Shown one piece after another: positions 7,829-15,600 of a DNA stretch of 30,440 nt. Numbering within the stretch: the stretch's first letter is position 1; every line of letters starts with the position of its first letter. A program made the translations under genes and the position numbers. Source of the DNA: Gemmatimonadota bacterium (GTDB taxonomy: Bacteria > JBHIER01 > G020348925); assembly GCA_020348925.1 (NCBI GenBank), contig CP070758.1:2525719-2556158 (forward strand). Reading direction: 5' to 3'. The notes beneath the pieces are model-generated. The model made no database searches and was not told where the DNA came from. It saw nothing but the letters and a program-made list of their open reading frames with translations.

Positions 7829-8302
7829 ATGGACGAAAAAGAAGCAAAACAGCTAAGTCTTGGATTGATGGCTTCGACTGAAGCTGTCTACGTCACCACT
7901 ATAGATTGGGACGGCTTCCCTCAGACGAGGGTCATGTTCAATCTTCGCTTCAGAGAGCAGTTCCCCTCACTAACCGAAATCTTTGAGGGACACGAGGACG
8001 ATCTTCTCGTCTACCTCGCGACAAATACCTCGTCAGCCAAAATAAATCAGATCAAGACGAACCCGGCGGGGTGCGTTTATTACTGCAATGTTAAGGAATT
8101 TCACAGCCTCATGCTGCCGGGTAAGTTCGAGTTCGTCGATGCTCCTGAGATAAAAAAGGCACTGTGGCAGGAGGGCTGGGAGATATACTATCCCAAGGGC
8201 CCTTCAGATCCCGATTACACGGTACTGCGGCTCTTCCCCGTCAGGGCGAAAGGTTGGTACAAGGACGGGGCCTTTGAATTCAGCCTTAAGGATAAAACAT
8301 GA
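7829..8302 (+). CDS. Pyridoxamine 5'-phosphate oxidase-like FMN split-barrel protein
   Basis: The 157-residue product matches the general-stress/PPOX-like split-barrel family: a short helix with LMASTEAVYVTTIDWDGFPQ, a strand with TRVMFNL, LLVYLATNTSSAKINQI with the conserved Ser-Lys region, AGCVYYC, LMLPGKFEFV and a final LRLFPVRAKGWY. Members bind FMN or F420-type flavins and reduce small molecules. The exact substrate is unknown. The ATG at 7829 is preceded by AAAGGAG; an in-frame TTG at 7811 lies upstream of it. The stop TGA overlaps the next start (ATGA), so this gene and the MarR gene are translationally coupled. It lacks a signal peptide and so is cytoplasmic, in contrast to the exported nitroreductase. 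Confidence 0.87.
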   Translation: MDEKEAKQLSLGLMASTEAVYVTTIDWDGFPQTRVMFNLRFREQFPSLTEIFEGHEDDLLVYLATNTSSAKINQIKTNPAGCVYYCNVKEFHSLMLPGKFEFVDAPEIKKALWQEGWEIYYPKGPSDPDYTVLRLFPVRAKGWYKDGAFEFSLKDKT

Positions 8303-8742
8303 AGACACAGCGCCAGGGAGGATTTTTCATTGCCAAGATACATCAGCTGGCCGGACGGATCTTCACCCGGAAATTGAAGGAGTACAACATCGAGATCAAT
8401 CCTGCCCAGGGCCGGATCATGTTTGTCCTGTGGCGTGAGGGTGAGATTCCCATCAACGAGCTGGCCCAAAAAACATCCCTGGGAAAGTCGACGCTGACCA
8501 GCATGCTGGATCGTCTCGAAGCGTCGGGTTTCATCACCCGAGTGCCGTCCAAAAAGGACCGGCGGAAAATTCTGGTCAGGCGGACGGAGAAGGACAGAGC
8601 CTTCCAGGATCTCTACGTCCAGGTCTCACAGGACATGACGAAACTATATTACAAAGGATTTTTGAAGGAGGAGATTGATCGATTCGAGCAATACTTGATG
8701 CGTATCTTTGACAACCTCACAACATATGAAAAAAGCGGTTAA
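8299..8742 (+). CDS. MarR family transcriptional regulator
   Basis: The 147-residue product shows the MarR winged helix: dimerisation helices at the ends, a helix-turn-helix with INELAQKTSLGKSTLTSMLDRL spread over about residues 52-73, and a wing with RVPSKKDRRKILVRRTEKD starting at 81. Within the wing, the basic-acidic pattern D-R-R is the family hallmark. MarR proteins bind palindromes as dimers and release DNA on binding phenolics, oxidants or metals. The gene overlaps the upstream FMN-protein gene by four bases. The inverted repeat at 6979-7015 in the operon promoter is the likely operator. The inducer cannot be deduced. Confidence 0.92.
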   Translation: MKTQRQGGFFIAKIHQLAGRIFTRKLKEYNIEINPAQGRIMFVLWREGEIPINELAQKTSLGKSTLTSMLDRLEASGFITRVPSKKDRRKILVRRTEKDRAFQDLYVQVSQDMTKLYYKGFLKEEIDRFEQYLMRIFDNLTTYEKSG

Positions 8743-8765
8743 AATAAATCAAAGGAGAAAAGATC

Positions 8766-9242
8766 ATGTCCATTCAGTACATACATATCTTTCTCTTCGT
8801 ACTTCTTTTTGGAACAGTTTTTACACTGTCATGTTTAGAGAAGAGAGATACCAATCTCGCCCAAATGATCATCTCCATGGAGCGGGCAGCACTCGATCGC
8901 TGGGGTAAGGGAGATCCCTGGGGCTACACCGCTATCAGTGCGGAGGGGGTCACCTATTTTGACACGAGTACCGAAAGACGGGTAGATGGACTGGATGCAC
9001 TCAAGAAATACTATAAAACATTCGAAGGGAAAATCCGAATCGATCGCTACGAGATGATCGATCCCAAAGTCCAGGTCCACGGCAATACGGCAGTTCTGAC
9101 CTTCAACCTCATCGACTACGAAACCCAGGAGGACGGCTCGCTGAGCAAAACCCTATGGAGCAGCACTGAAGTATACAGTAGAATAGAGGGAGAGTGGAAG
9201 ATCGTTCACACTCACTGGTCGAAGCCGAATTCAGAGCAGTAA
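8766..9242 (+). CDS. Putative lipoprotein with SnoaL/DUF4440-like domain
   Basis: The 158-residue product starts with a hydrophobic segment ending in FTLSC, a lipobox with Cys23. The rest has the alpha+beta cone layout of NTF2-like proteins: an amphipathic helix with LAQMIISMERAALDRWGKGDPW, then YTAISAEGVTYFDTS, RVDGLDALKKYY, VHGNTAVLTFNLIDY and a final WKIVHTHWS strand, which is typical of DUF4440/SnoaL-like proteins. Such domains bind or isomerise small molecules, and many are uncharacterised. The ATG follows AAAGGAG. It begins 24 bases after the MarR gene and is probably the last gene of the operon. Its membrane site would place it near the exported nitroreductase. Confidence 0.83.
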   Translation: MSIQYIHIFLFVLLFGTVFTLSCLEKRDTNLAQMIISMERAALDRWGKGDPWGYTAISAEGVTYFDTSTERRVDGLDALKKYYKTFEGKIRIDRYEMIDPKVQVHGNTAVLTFNLIDYETQEDGSLSKTLWSSTEVYSRIEGEWKIVHTHWSKPNSEQ

Positions 9243-9321
9243 ATTCGACAAGAGATAATCTGGGGAATTATTTCTCAGTGTCTGCCATCTTTATTCACAT
9301 TCTACTGTCTGATAATGAATC

Positions 9322-9861
9322 TCACTCCACCTTGTTCATGGAGATGGCCTGACAATTGAAAAAATCCTTTCCGGGGAAGGCCAGATCCAGAAGCATCTTG
9401 TACTCATCCCCTGAGACGAACTCTATTGTCAGGCGCGCCAGCATGCCGCCGGCACTTTCCGTGCTTTCACTCTTGAAGATCAGTTTCCTGCCCCCGGGTT
9501 CGATGGGTTCCAGAACGTATGTATTCACGAATCCCTCGGAAAGAAACTTCCTGAACATGATTTTGTCTCGATCGGAATCATAACTGAAAAAACCCACGTC
9601 CTCATGCACCTCACCTTTTTCCTTTCCCTCTTTCGTCTCGAACTCGGCCCTCGTCCGGCTCCGGATGAACTTGTCCTGAAGTACAAACTCGTACGTATGT
9701 ATCACCTTCGATTCCTTGCCCTCCCCCTTTCATTCCCCCAGCAGGAACCGGATGGGCTGCCATCTGTCAACCTCCTCCTTGGCATTCATCTCGCCCCATG
9801 AAATAAAAAAAGCGGCCGTTGAGACAACCATAAGTGGAATCATTGGAAACAACTTTCTCAT
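9322..9861 (-). pseudogene. Secreted beta-barrel protein gene (DUF1579/nitrobindin-like) with an in-frame TGA at a Trp position
   Basis: Read from the ATG at 9861, with AAGGAGG upstream, the frame gives a signal peptide (MRKLFPMIPLMVV...), then RFLLGE, a TGA at 9730-9732, and KGEGK, TYEFVLQDKFIR, GEVHEDVGFFSYD, GFVNTYVLEP and FEFV-like strands to 9322. Proteins of this type usually read FLLGEWKGEG, so TGA stands where TGG is expected. There is no other lesion over 180 codons. The change is either a recent nonsense mutation or a sequencing error. A GTG at 9705 preceded by a purine-rich stretch could restart translation without a signal peptide. The gene follows the DUF3788 gene by 27 bases. 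The family name is tentative. Confidence 0.75.
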
Positions 9862-9888
9862 AAAAGCCTCCTTCCTCTCAATACCGCG

Positions 9889-10323
9889 TCATTCAACCCG
9901 CTTCGGTTTTCGTTTCACACTCAGTAACAACTTGACAGATTCCATATCTTCCTTTTTCATCACTTGTATCCACAGCCAACGACCATCCCGCAACTGCTCG
10001 GTATTCTCGAACAGAGTCCTGACGTCTGGACTCAAATCGTCTATCATGGACAATGTCTTGTCAACCTCTTTGCCACCGAGAACAATTAAAACCGTAAAAG
10101 CACCTTTCTCCGGAAAAAGGGAGCACAGTGTTTTTCTACTTTTCCGGTAGCGTATCGTCCATCCGTATTTCTTTCCGTAAAAGACCAATTCCGGTGTAAC
10201 ATCGTAATGTTTGTTTAGATAATCACGTAGTTCGAGCCAGAAGGGCGACTTTTTACCGACATATGTAATGATATCATCTTCCGTCGGTTTGGTATCCCCA
10301 TCCCGCATTCGCTCATACAACAT
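9889..10323 (-). CDS. DUF3788 family protein
   Basis: The 144-residue product begins MLYERMRDGDTKPTEDDI and contains ELVFYGKKYGWTIRYRKSRKTLC (listed in overlapping pieces: ELVFYGKKYGW and TIRYRKSRKTLC), FPEKGAFTVLIVLGGKEV and a late DGRWLWIQV. These are the hallmarks of DUF3788, a small cytoplasmic family with no proven function and an alpha/beta layout similar to YdhG/DUF1801-type proteins. Length is normal. Start: ATG with AAAGGG upstream. It lies between a DUF3795 gene about 60 bases upstream and the broken beta-barrel gene downstream, all on the minus strand. Confidence 0.85.
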   Translation of the reverse strand: MLYERMRDGDTKPTEDDIITYVGKKSPFWLELRDYLNKHYDVTPELVFYGKKYGWTIRYRKSRKTLCSLFPEKGAFTVLIVLGGKEVDKTLSMIDDLSPDVRTLFENTEQLRDGRWLWIQVMKKEDMESVKLLLSVKRKPKRVE

Positions 10324-10384
10324 ATCAATTCCCTTTCATACTCGATGGGAGAGAATGTTTTCAACACAAAATTACGTATAACGG

Positions 10385-10756
10385 CTAAAGTGTACTCCGA
10401 ATCACCTCTAACCGTGTTTTTGCGCTGGGATCTGTAACAAAGATCTCCCTGAGCTTATCGCATGCATAAGCATTGCAATACGCACAATTCTCAACTTCTT
10501 TCTGAATTGCACATATTCGTACCTCGCAATTCTTACAACCCGAGAAAAGTCTTCCCCCTTTTGTACGACACCCATCACAATCGGTGATATCCTCGGCTGT
10601 GTATTTCAATCCATAATTTAATCCATATCGCTCGCTACATAGCTGTGCCACTGCGGTCCTCATCTTTTCTTGTTTCAGAGAATCTTTCTCTCTCGTCGCC
10701 CAATAGATGGGACACCCATCGCACATCAATCCGCAATACGCAATCGTTTCGTTCAA
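10385..10756 (-). CDS. DUF3795 family cysteine-rich protein
   Basis: The 123-residue product contains 12 cysteines in spaced pairs: CGLMCDGC (8-15), CDGC (60-63), CKNC (74-77), CAYC (91-94) and others. IAYCGL at the N-terminus with CP and a Tyr/Ala-rich helix is typical of DUF3795. The pattern implies a zinc or Fe-S site, but no function is established. The only suitable start is a TTG at 10756, since no ATG lies before the first cysteine motif; family proteins begin at this point. The ribosome site is weak. It is probably the first gene of the short operon with DUF3788. Confidence 0.82.
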   Translation of the reverse strand: MNETIAYCGLMCDGCPIYWATREKDSLKQEKMRTAVAQLCSERYGLNYGLKYTAEDITDCDGCRTKGGRLFSGCKNCEVRICAIQKEVENCAYCNAYACDKLREIFVTDPSAKTRLEVIRSTL

Positions 10757-10844
10757 GTTTCTTTTTTCTTTCTTTCGGGTTTAACATAATTTCTATCAAC
10801 TTTCATTAAAGTTTTACTCAAACCTAAAAACAGTAAGAAAAGAC

Positions 10845-11285
10845 TTAAAGATTTGCAAGCCACGACATAGGTCTAGGGTCAAAGTCATCCAAATGTTGGG
10901 TCTGAGGGCTGTGGCTGCTGTCCTCAAGGAACTCCAGGGTAATAGTGTCGAGACCTGCGACCATGTCTTCGCAGATCATCCACGGAATCCCGTAATCATA
11001 TGCGCCATGAACAACAAGTGTGGGCATTTCAAGTCTCCCAAGAGATCGTTTTACTTCAATTCGTCTGGGCAGTGAGGACCAGAGTCGATCAATTGCCTTA
11101 TTTTTCTCCTCGCCTTCTCAAAGATGGGAGTGATCATACGCAGGGTTCCTCCAAAACTTCGGTCCATATGCCTTGAATATCACAGCACATGATTGATTCT
11201 CCGGAGTCGAGAGTAAAGTCGAATCGAGCTGCTCAGGATAAAATTCATGCAGCGGAACCAGAAAAAACACCGTTCGCACCAACGA
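10845..11285 (-). pseudogene. Alpha/beta hydrolase (proline-iminopeptidase-like) remnant, C-terminal part only
   Basis: A single frame from 11285 to 10845 reads FFLVPLHEFYPEQL, IFKAYGPKFWRNPAYD, a TGA at 11118-11120, then AIDRLWSSLP, MPTLVVHGAYDYGIPW and SHSPQTQ. The last two match the late Asp (GAYDYG) and His (SSHSPQ) of alpha/beta hydrolases. The relatives I know have LWEGV where this frame has L-stop-EG, so TGA replaces a conserved Trp. The nucleophile elbow and the whole N-terminal half are missing, and there is no start codon. Only about 60 codons from 11027 have an ATG. This is a dead gene. Confidence 0.75.
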
Positions 11286-11368
11286 TCACAGTAATTATAG
11301 ATATCCGAAATGAAATCCGGATTCCGGGCAAGCTTCTTTATGTCCTCTTTATACTTAGAGTATGCACT
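11180..11368 (-). pseudogene. N-terminal remnant of a Cys-rich protein (NYCDRWCERC motif)
   Basis: A frame without ATG reads YKEDIKKLARNPDFIS, IYNYCDRWCERC and FRCMNF before it becomes unlike protein and ends at TGA 11180. This resembles the start of bacterial proteins of unknown function that begin with a short helix followed by CxxxC-x2-C-type cysteines and RCxNF. The similarity ends at MNF, near where the alpha/beta hydrolase remnant takes over in another frame. I read this as a deletion that joined two genes. The family assignment is from memory of the motif. Confidence 0.5.
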
Positions 11369-11470
11369 TTAAGATTGTATGATGGGTTGAACATCTTCGC
11401 TCCAAAACTCCGTTTTACGTTCCTAAGCAAGATTCCGGGACGAGGAAATCAAGAGACATCTGCGGAAAAC

Positions 11471-12265
11471 TTACGAATCGGACGTTTTCATCTCGACGAT
11501 TCCGAACACGGCGCTTTGGGGATCTTCAATGACGGCGAACCTGCCGACATCAGGGATGTGGGTAACCGGTACGATGATTTCTCCTTTTAGCGACCTGACT
11601 TTTTCAACGCTGGCAGCGCAATCCTCAACGGCGAAGTACACCATCCAGTTCGGAGGAACTTCGCCCCATTCCTCCTGTATCTTCATCATCCCGCCGACCT
11701 GGGTTTCGTCCAGGCTGAACATGGTGTACAGGCCGCCTTCGCCCATCTTTTGAGCCTGAGCGGTCCAGCCGAAAAGTTTTCCGTAAAATTCACCTGCCCT
11801 GTGCTCATCGCGGGTCATCAGCTCGTTCCAACAGATCGTCCACGGCTCATTCTTCAGCAGAGCACCCTTATGCTCCTTCGCTTGCCAGACCGCAAGGACA
11901 GCACCTGTCGGATCCTGAATCAAGGCCATACGCCCCGCCTCAAAGACATCAGCAGGTTCCATGGCCACCCTTCCCCCGAGAGATTTCGCTTTTTCCACAG
12001 TCCCGTCAACATCGATCACAGCAATATATGACATCCAATGCGGTGGAAGACCCTGAGATCGCTGCTCCGGCCCCATTGCGTACAGTCCCCCGACCGCTTT
12101 CCCGCGAAGTTGCAGCATGGTGTAGACCATATCCGGACCAGCCGGTGTGTCCACAGTGTCCCAACTCATAAGTTCTGAGTAGAACTTCTTTGAGGCGCCG
12201 GCGTCTTTCGTGACCAGATCGACCCAGCAAAAAGTTCCTGGAGCATGTTCTTTGAATTCTGCCAT
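11471..12265 (-). CDS. Two-domain VOC family protein (glyoxalase/bleomycin resistance type)
   Basis: The 264-residue product holds two VOC modules. The first (about 7-125) opens with TFCWVDLVTKD and closes with ALIQDPTGAVLAVWQ; the second (about 130-260) opens with TICWNELMTRD and closes with AVIEDPQSAVFGIVE. Both contain the FY(S/G)xL(M/F)xW helix and a PPxWM(S/V)Y strand. This duplicated layout is common in cytoplasmic proteins annotated as VOC or hydroxylase-like (CFP-30B type). Metal ligands are not conserved clearly, and the substrate is unknown. The ATG at 12265 is supported by GGAGG 10 bases upstream; an in-frame ATG at 12301 is not. The gene stands alone, divergent from lhr. Confidence 0.9.
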   Translation of the reverse strand: MAEFKEHAPGTFCWVDLVTKDAGASKKFYSELMSWDTVDTPAGPDMVYTMLQLRGKAVGGLYAMGPEQRSQGLPPHWMSYIAVIDVDGTVEKAKSLGGRVAMEPADVFEAGRMALIQDPTGAVLAVWQAKEHKGALLKNEPWTICWNELMTRDEHRAGEFYGKLFGWTAQAQKMGEGGLYTMFSLDETQVGGMMKIQEEWGEVPPNWMVYFAVEDCAASVEKVRSLKGEIIVPVTHIPDVGRFAVIEDPQSAVFGIVEMKTSDS

Positions 12266-12695
12266 GGTCTTACCTCCCTCTGTTTGATATTTGAAGCTCA
12301 CACTGAGGTACTTTTTTCTTCAATGCTGGAAAAGGCACAAAGCCGTGCTGGGTAAGGCAAACAGAATATAAAAATAAAGTGTAATCTTTCCTCCTGCAAG
12401 CAATAGAACATCATGTGCTCAACGAGATCCTAAATTGAATGATCCGTGGCATACGGTACGCCTCAAATATTACTATGAATCCAATGTTTCGAGCGAGGCA
12501 TCTTATCGCAAATAGATATGATCTTCGCCCCGGGTGGCCTGCCCTGAGCGAATACATTATACATTTTTGATGGCACGGTTGGCAGCATCCTCAGACTTTC
12601 AGCTTGACAAATATTCCTCCTGCCGCTATTTTGATTTCGTACTGGAACAGCTAAAAATGAATTCTTTTTTCTTAAGACACTGTAGTTAAAAGATT
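12266..12695. other. Divergent intergenic region between the VOC gene and lhr
   Basis: About 430 bases with no gene. The lhr-side promoter (12604-12632) is listed separately. The segment near 12300-12420 probably holds the VOC promoter. I see no operator or repeat that I can support. Confidence 0.5.
12604..12632 (+). promoter_or_regulatory. Candidate sigma-70-like promoter for lhr
   Basis: TTGACA (12604-12609) and TATTTT (12627-12632) are separated by 17 bases and lie about 64 bases before the lhr start. The -35 matches the consensus perfectly, the -10 at four of six positions. Confidence 0.5.
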
Positions 12696-15600
12696 ATGGA
12701 ACAGATGTCCGAATCGGGTCTTTCACCATTTCATCCTCTCATCCAGCGCTGGTTTCGAGAGCGTGTCGGCCAGCCAACCCAGATCCAGGAACAGGCTTGG
12801 CCGAAGATCGCCGCCGGAGATCACGTCCTCGTGACAGCACCCACCGGGTGCGGCAAGACACTCACCGCCTTCCTGTGGGCCATCCATCAGCTCGTCAGTG
12901 GCCGTTGGCCCACGGGATACACGAGTGTCCTTTACGTCTCTCCACTCAAGGCTTTGAATAACGACATTTATCGAAACTTGCTCACACCTCTTGATGAGCT
13001 GAAACACTTCTTCGAGAAATCGAATAAACCCTTTCCTCATATCCGCGTCCAAACCCGCAGCGGCGACACGCCCCAGGCCGACCGTCGGCGTATGATCCGT
13101 TATCCTCCCGAAATCCTCATAACGACGCCCGAGAGCCTGAATCTGATGCTCAGTTCTTCTTCCGGAAAAACTATTCTGACCAATCTCTCCACCGTCATCC
13201 TCGATGAGATCCATGCCGTCATCAATAACAAACGAGGGACTCATCTCATCACGGCCGTAGACCGGCTCGTACACCTCTCCGGCGAGTTTCAGCGTATCGC
13301 CCTCTCAGCCACCCTCAAGCCCCTCGAGACCGTGGCCCGATTCGTCGGCGGATTTCGAATAGAAGGAGATCCTGCGAACCCCAAGTACACGCCGCGGGAC
13401 GTCTCAATCGTCGGTTCAACCCAGAGCAAGGCGTACGATATTTGTGTCCGGTTCCCCGAAACCGCCGATGACCTCGAATTCGGAGAATCCAGGTGGGAAC
13501 CTCTCGTTGAAGAGTTCAAGAGGATCATCGCCAAGAATCGCTCCACCTTGTTTTTCGTCAATAACAGACGACTCAGTGAAAAGCTTACACTGAAAATCAA
13601 TTATGATGAGGACCACCCCGTGGCCTTCGCCCACCACGGCTCGCTCTCGCGCGAAATCAGAACAGAGGTCGAGGGGAAGCTCAAAGCCGGTGAGCTCAAG
13701 GCCATCGTCGCTACCAACTCCCTGGAGCTGGGCATCGATATCGGTGCTCTCGACGAGGTCTCACTTGTCCAATCCCCTCCCTCCATCTCATCAGCCATCC
13801 AGAGAATCGGACGCGCCGGCCATGGGGTGGGAGAGACCAGCCGGGGCACGCTCTTTCCCACCTTTGACCAGGACTTCCTCGAATCGGCTGTGCTGGCCTT
13901 GACCATTCCCTCCCAGGATATCGAGGAGATTAGACCTGTTATGTGTCCCCTGGATGTCTTGGCCCAGATCATCGTCTCCATGGTCGGCACCGAAACCTGG
14001 GATATCGAGGCCCTCTTCAACCGCATCCGGACCTGTTACCCGTATCGCCACCTGGACCGTCAGCAGTTTGACCTCGTCCTCAATATGCTGGCCGGCCGCT
14101 ACGCGGACACACGCATTCGAGAGCTCAAGCCCCGCATCTCCATCGACCGTCTGGACAACACCGTTGCTGCCCGAAAGGGTGCTCTTCTGGCCCTCTACAT
14201 GTCAGGCGGCGTTATCCCTGACCGGGGTTACTATCGGCTTCGACTCCACGGGTCCGGCGCTCCCATTGGCGACCTGGACGAGGAGTTCGTCTGGGAGGCC
14301 AAAATCGGTCAAGTCTTCACCCTGGGAACACAAAACTGGAAGATCGAACGCATCACCCACAACGACGTCTTCGTTTTGCCGGGAAGTCCCAAAATTTTGG
14401 CCTCGCCCTTCTGGAAAGGTGAAGGGAGGAACAGGGATTTTCATTTCTCGTCCTTCATCGCCGATTTTATGGAGGACGCCAATGCCCGTCTGGACGACCC
14501 GGCTTTTGCCCAATCACTCAAAGAGACGCATCGTATGGACGGCCCTGCGGCCAGGCATCTCATCATGTACCTTAAAAAGCAGAGGGAAGAGACCGGAATC
14601 GACCTTCCTCATCGGCACCACATCGTCGTCGAACACGTCAGCAGCGGACCCGGGGGTCTGCCCGGCAATCAGGTGATTCTTCATACCTTGTGGGGAGGAC
14701 GCCTCAACCGACCTTACGCTATGGCCCTCGAGGCTGCCTGGGAGGAGCGTTTCGGTCAGAGCATCGAGGTCTATGCGGGAAACGATTCCATTGTGCTCCA
14801 GCTGCCCCATGATATCTCAGCGGAAGAGCTGTTGTCCATGGTCACCAGCGGTACTATCGAATCCCTCCTCAGGCGACGTTTGGAAGGATCGGGATTTTTC
14901 GGCGCTCGATTCAGGGAGTGTGCGGGTCGAGCCCTCCTTCTGACGCGAAAAAAAATAAACGAGCGCATGCCCCTCTGGATGAACCGGCTGCGCTCACAGA
15001 AATTAATGAACGCGGTCATGAAGTACGAGGACTTTCCCATTCTCCTGGAGACCTGGCGCACCTGTCTCCAGGATGAATTCGACCTGGAAGCCCTCAGGAC
15101 AGTGCTCTCCGAGATCGAATCCGCTGAAATTGGCATATCGCACTGCCGCACTGCGATCCCCAGTCCCATCGCCCGAAACATCTCCTGGAAACAGATCAAT
15201 GAATACATGTATCGGGGCGATGAACCCACCCATGGGAAAAGGTCGAGGCTGCGCAGCGACCTTTTTCGGGATATTATCTCCACTCCGGGTTTGCGACCGA
15301 CAGTCTCCAGGGAAATCGTGAATCAATTTACACACAAGCGGCAGCGGCTCAGCCCCGGATACTCACCCTCAACACCGCGCGACCTCATCGACTGGGTGAA
15401 AGAGCGGCATCTCATTCCGGAATCGGAGTGGCAGGAACTTCTCCTGGCCATGAGGCAGGATCATGGATTCGAGGCTGAAGATATGCTAAAATCCTCTTCG
15501 GAGAAACTCACCCGGATCTTCCCACCTGACGCTGCTCAGCCCTTGATCGCAGCACTCGAAACTACGCCCAGAATCGTATCGGCACTCTACGCTCAAACCG

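Noticed and set aside
9322-11368. Genetic code with TGA as Trp
   Set aside because: TGA ends several intact genes in the window, and the second interrupted gene lacks its N-terminal half. Ordinary decay is simpler.
13954-14676. Plus-strand open frame of about 240 codons in another frame
   Set aside because: It is inside lhr, and its Ser/Pro/Arg-rich composition is that of a frame-shifted shadow.
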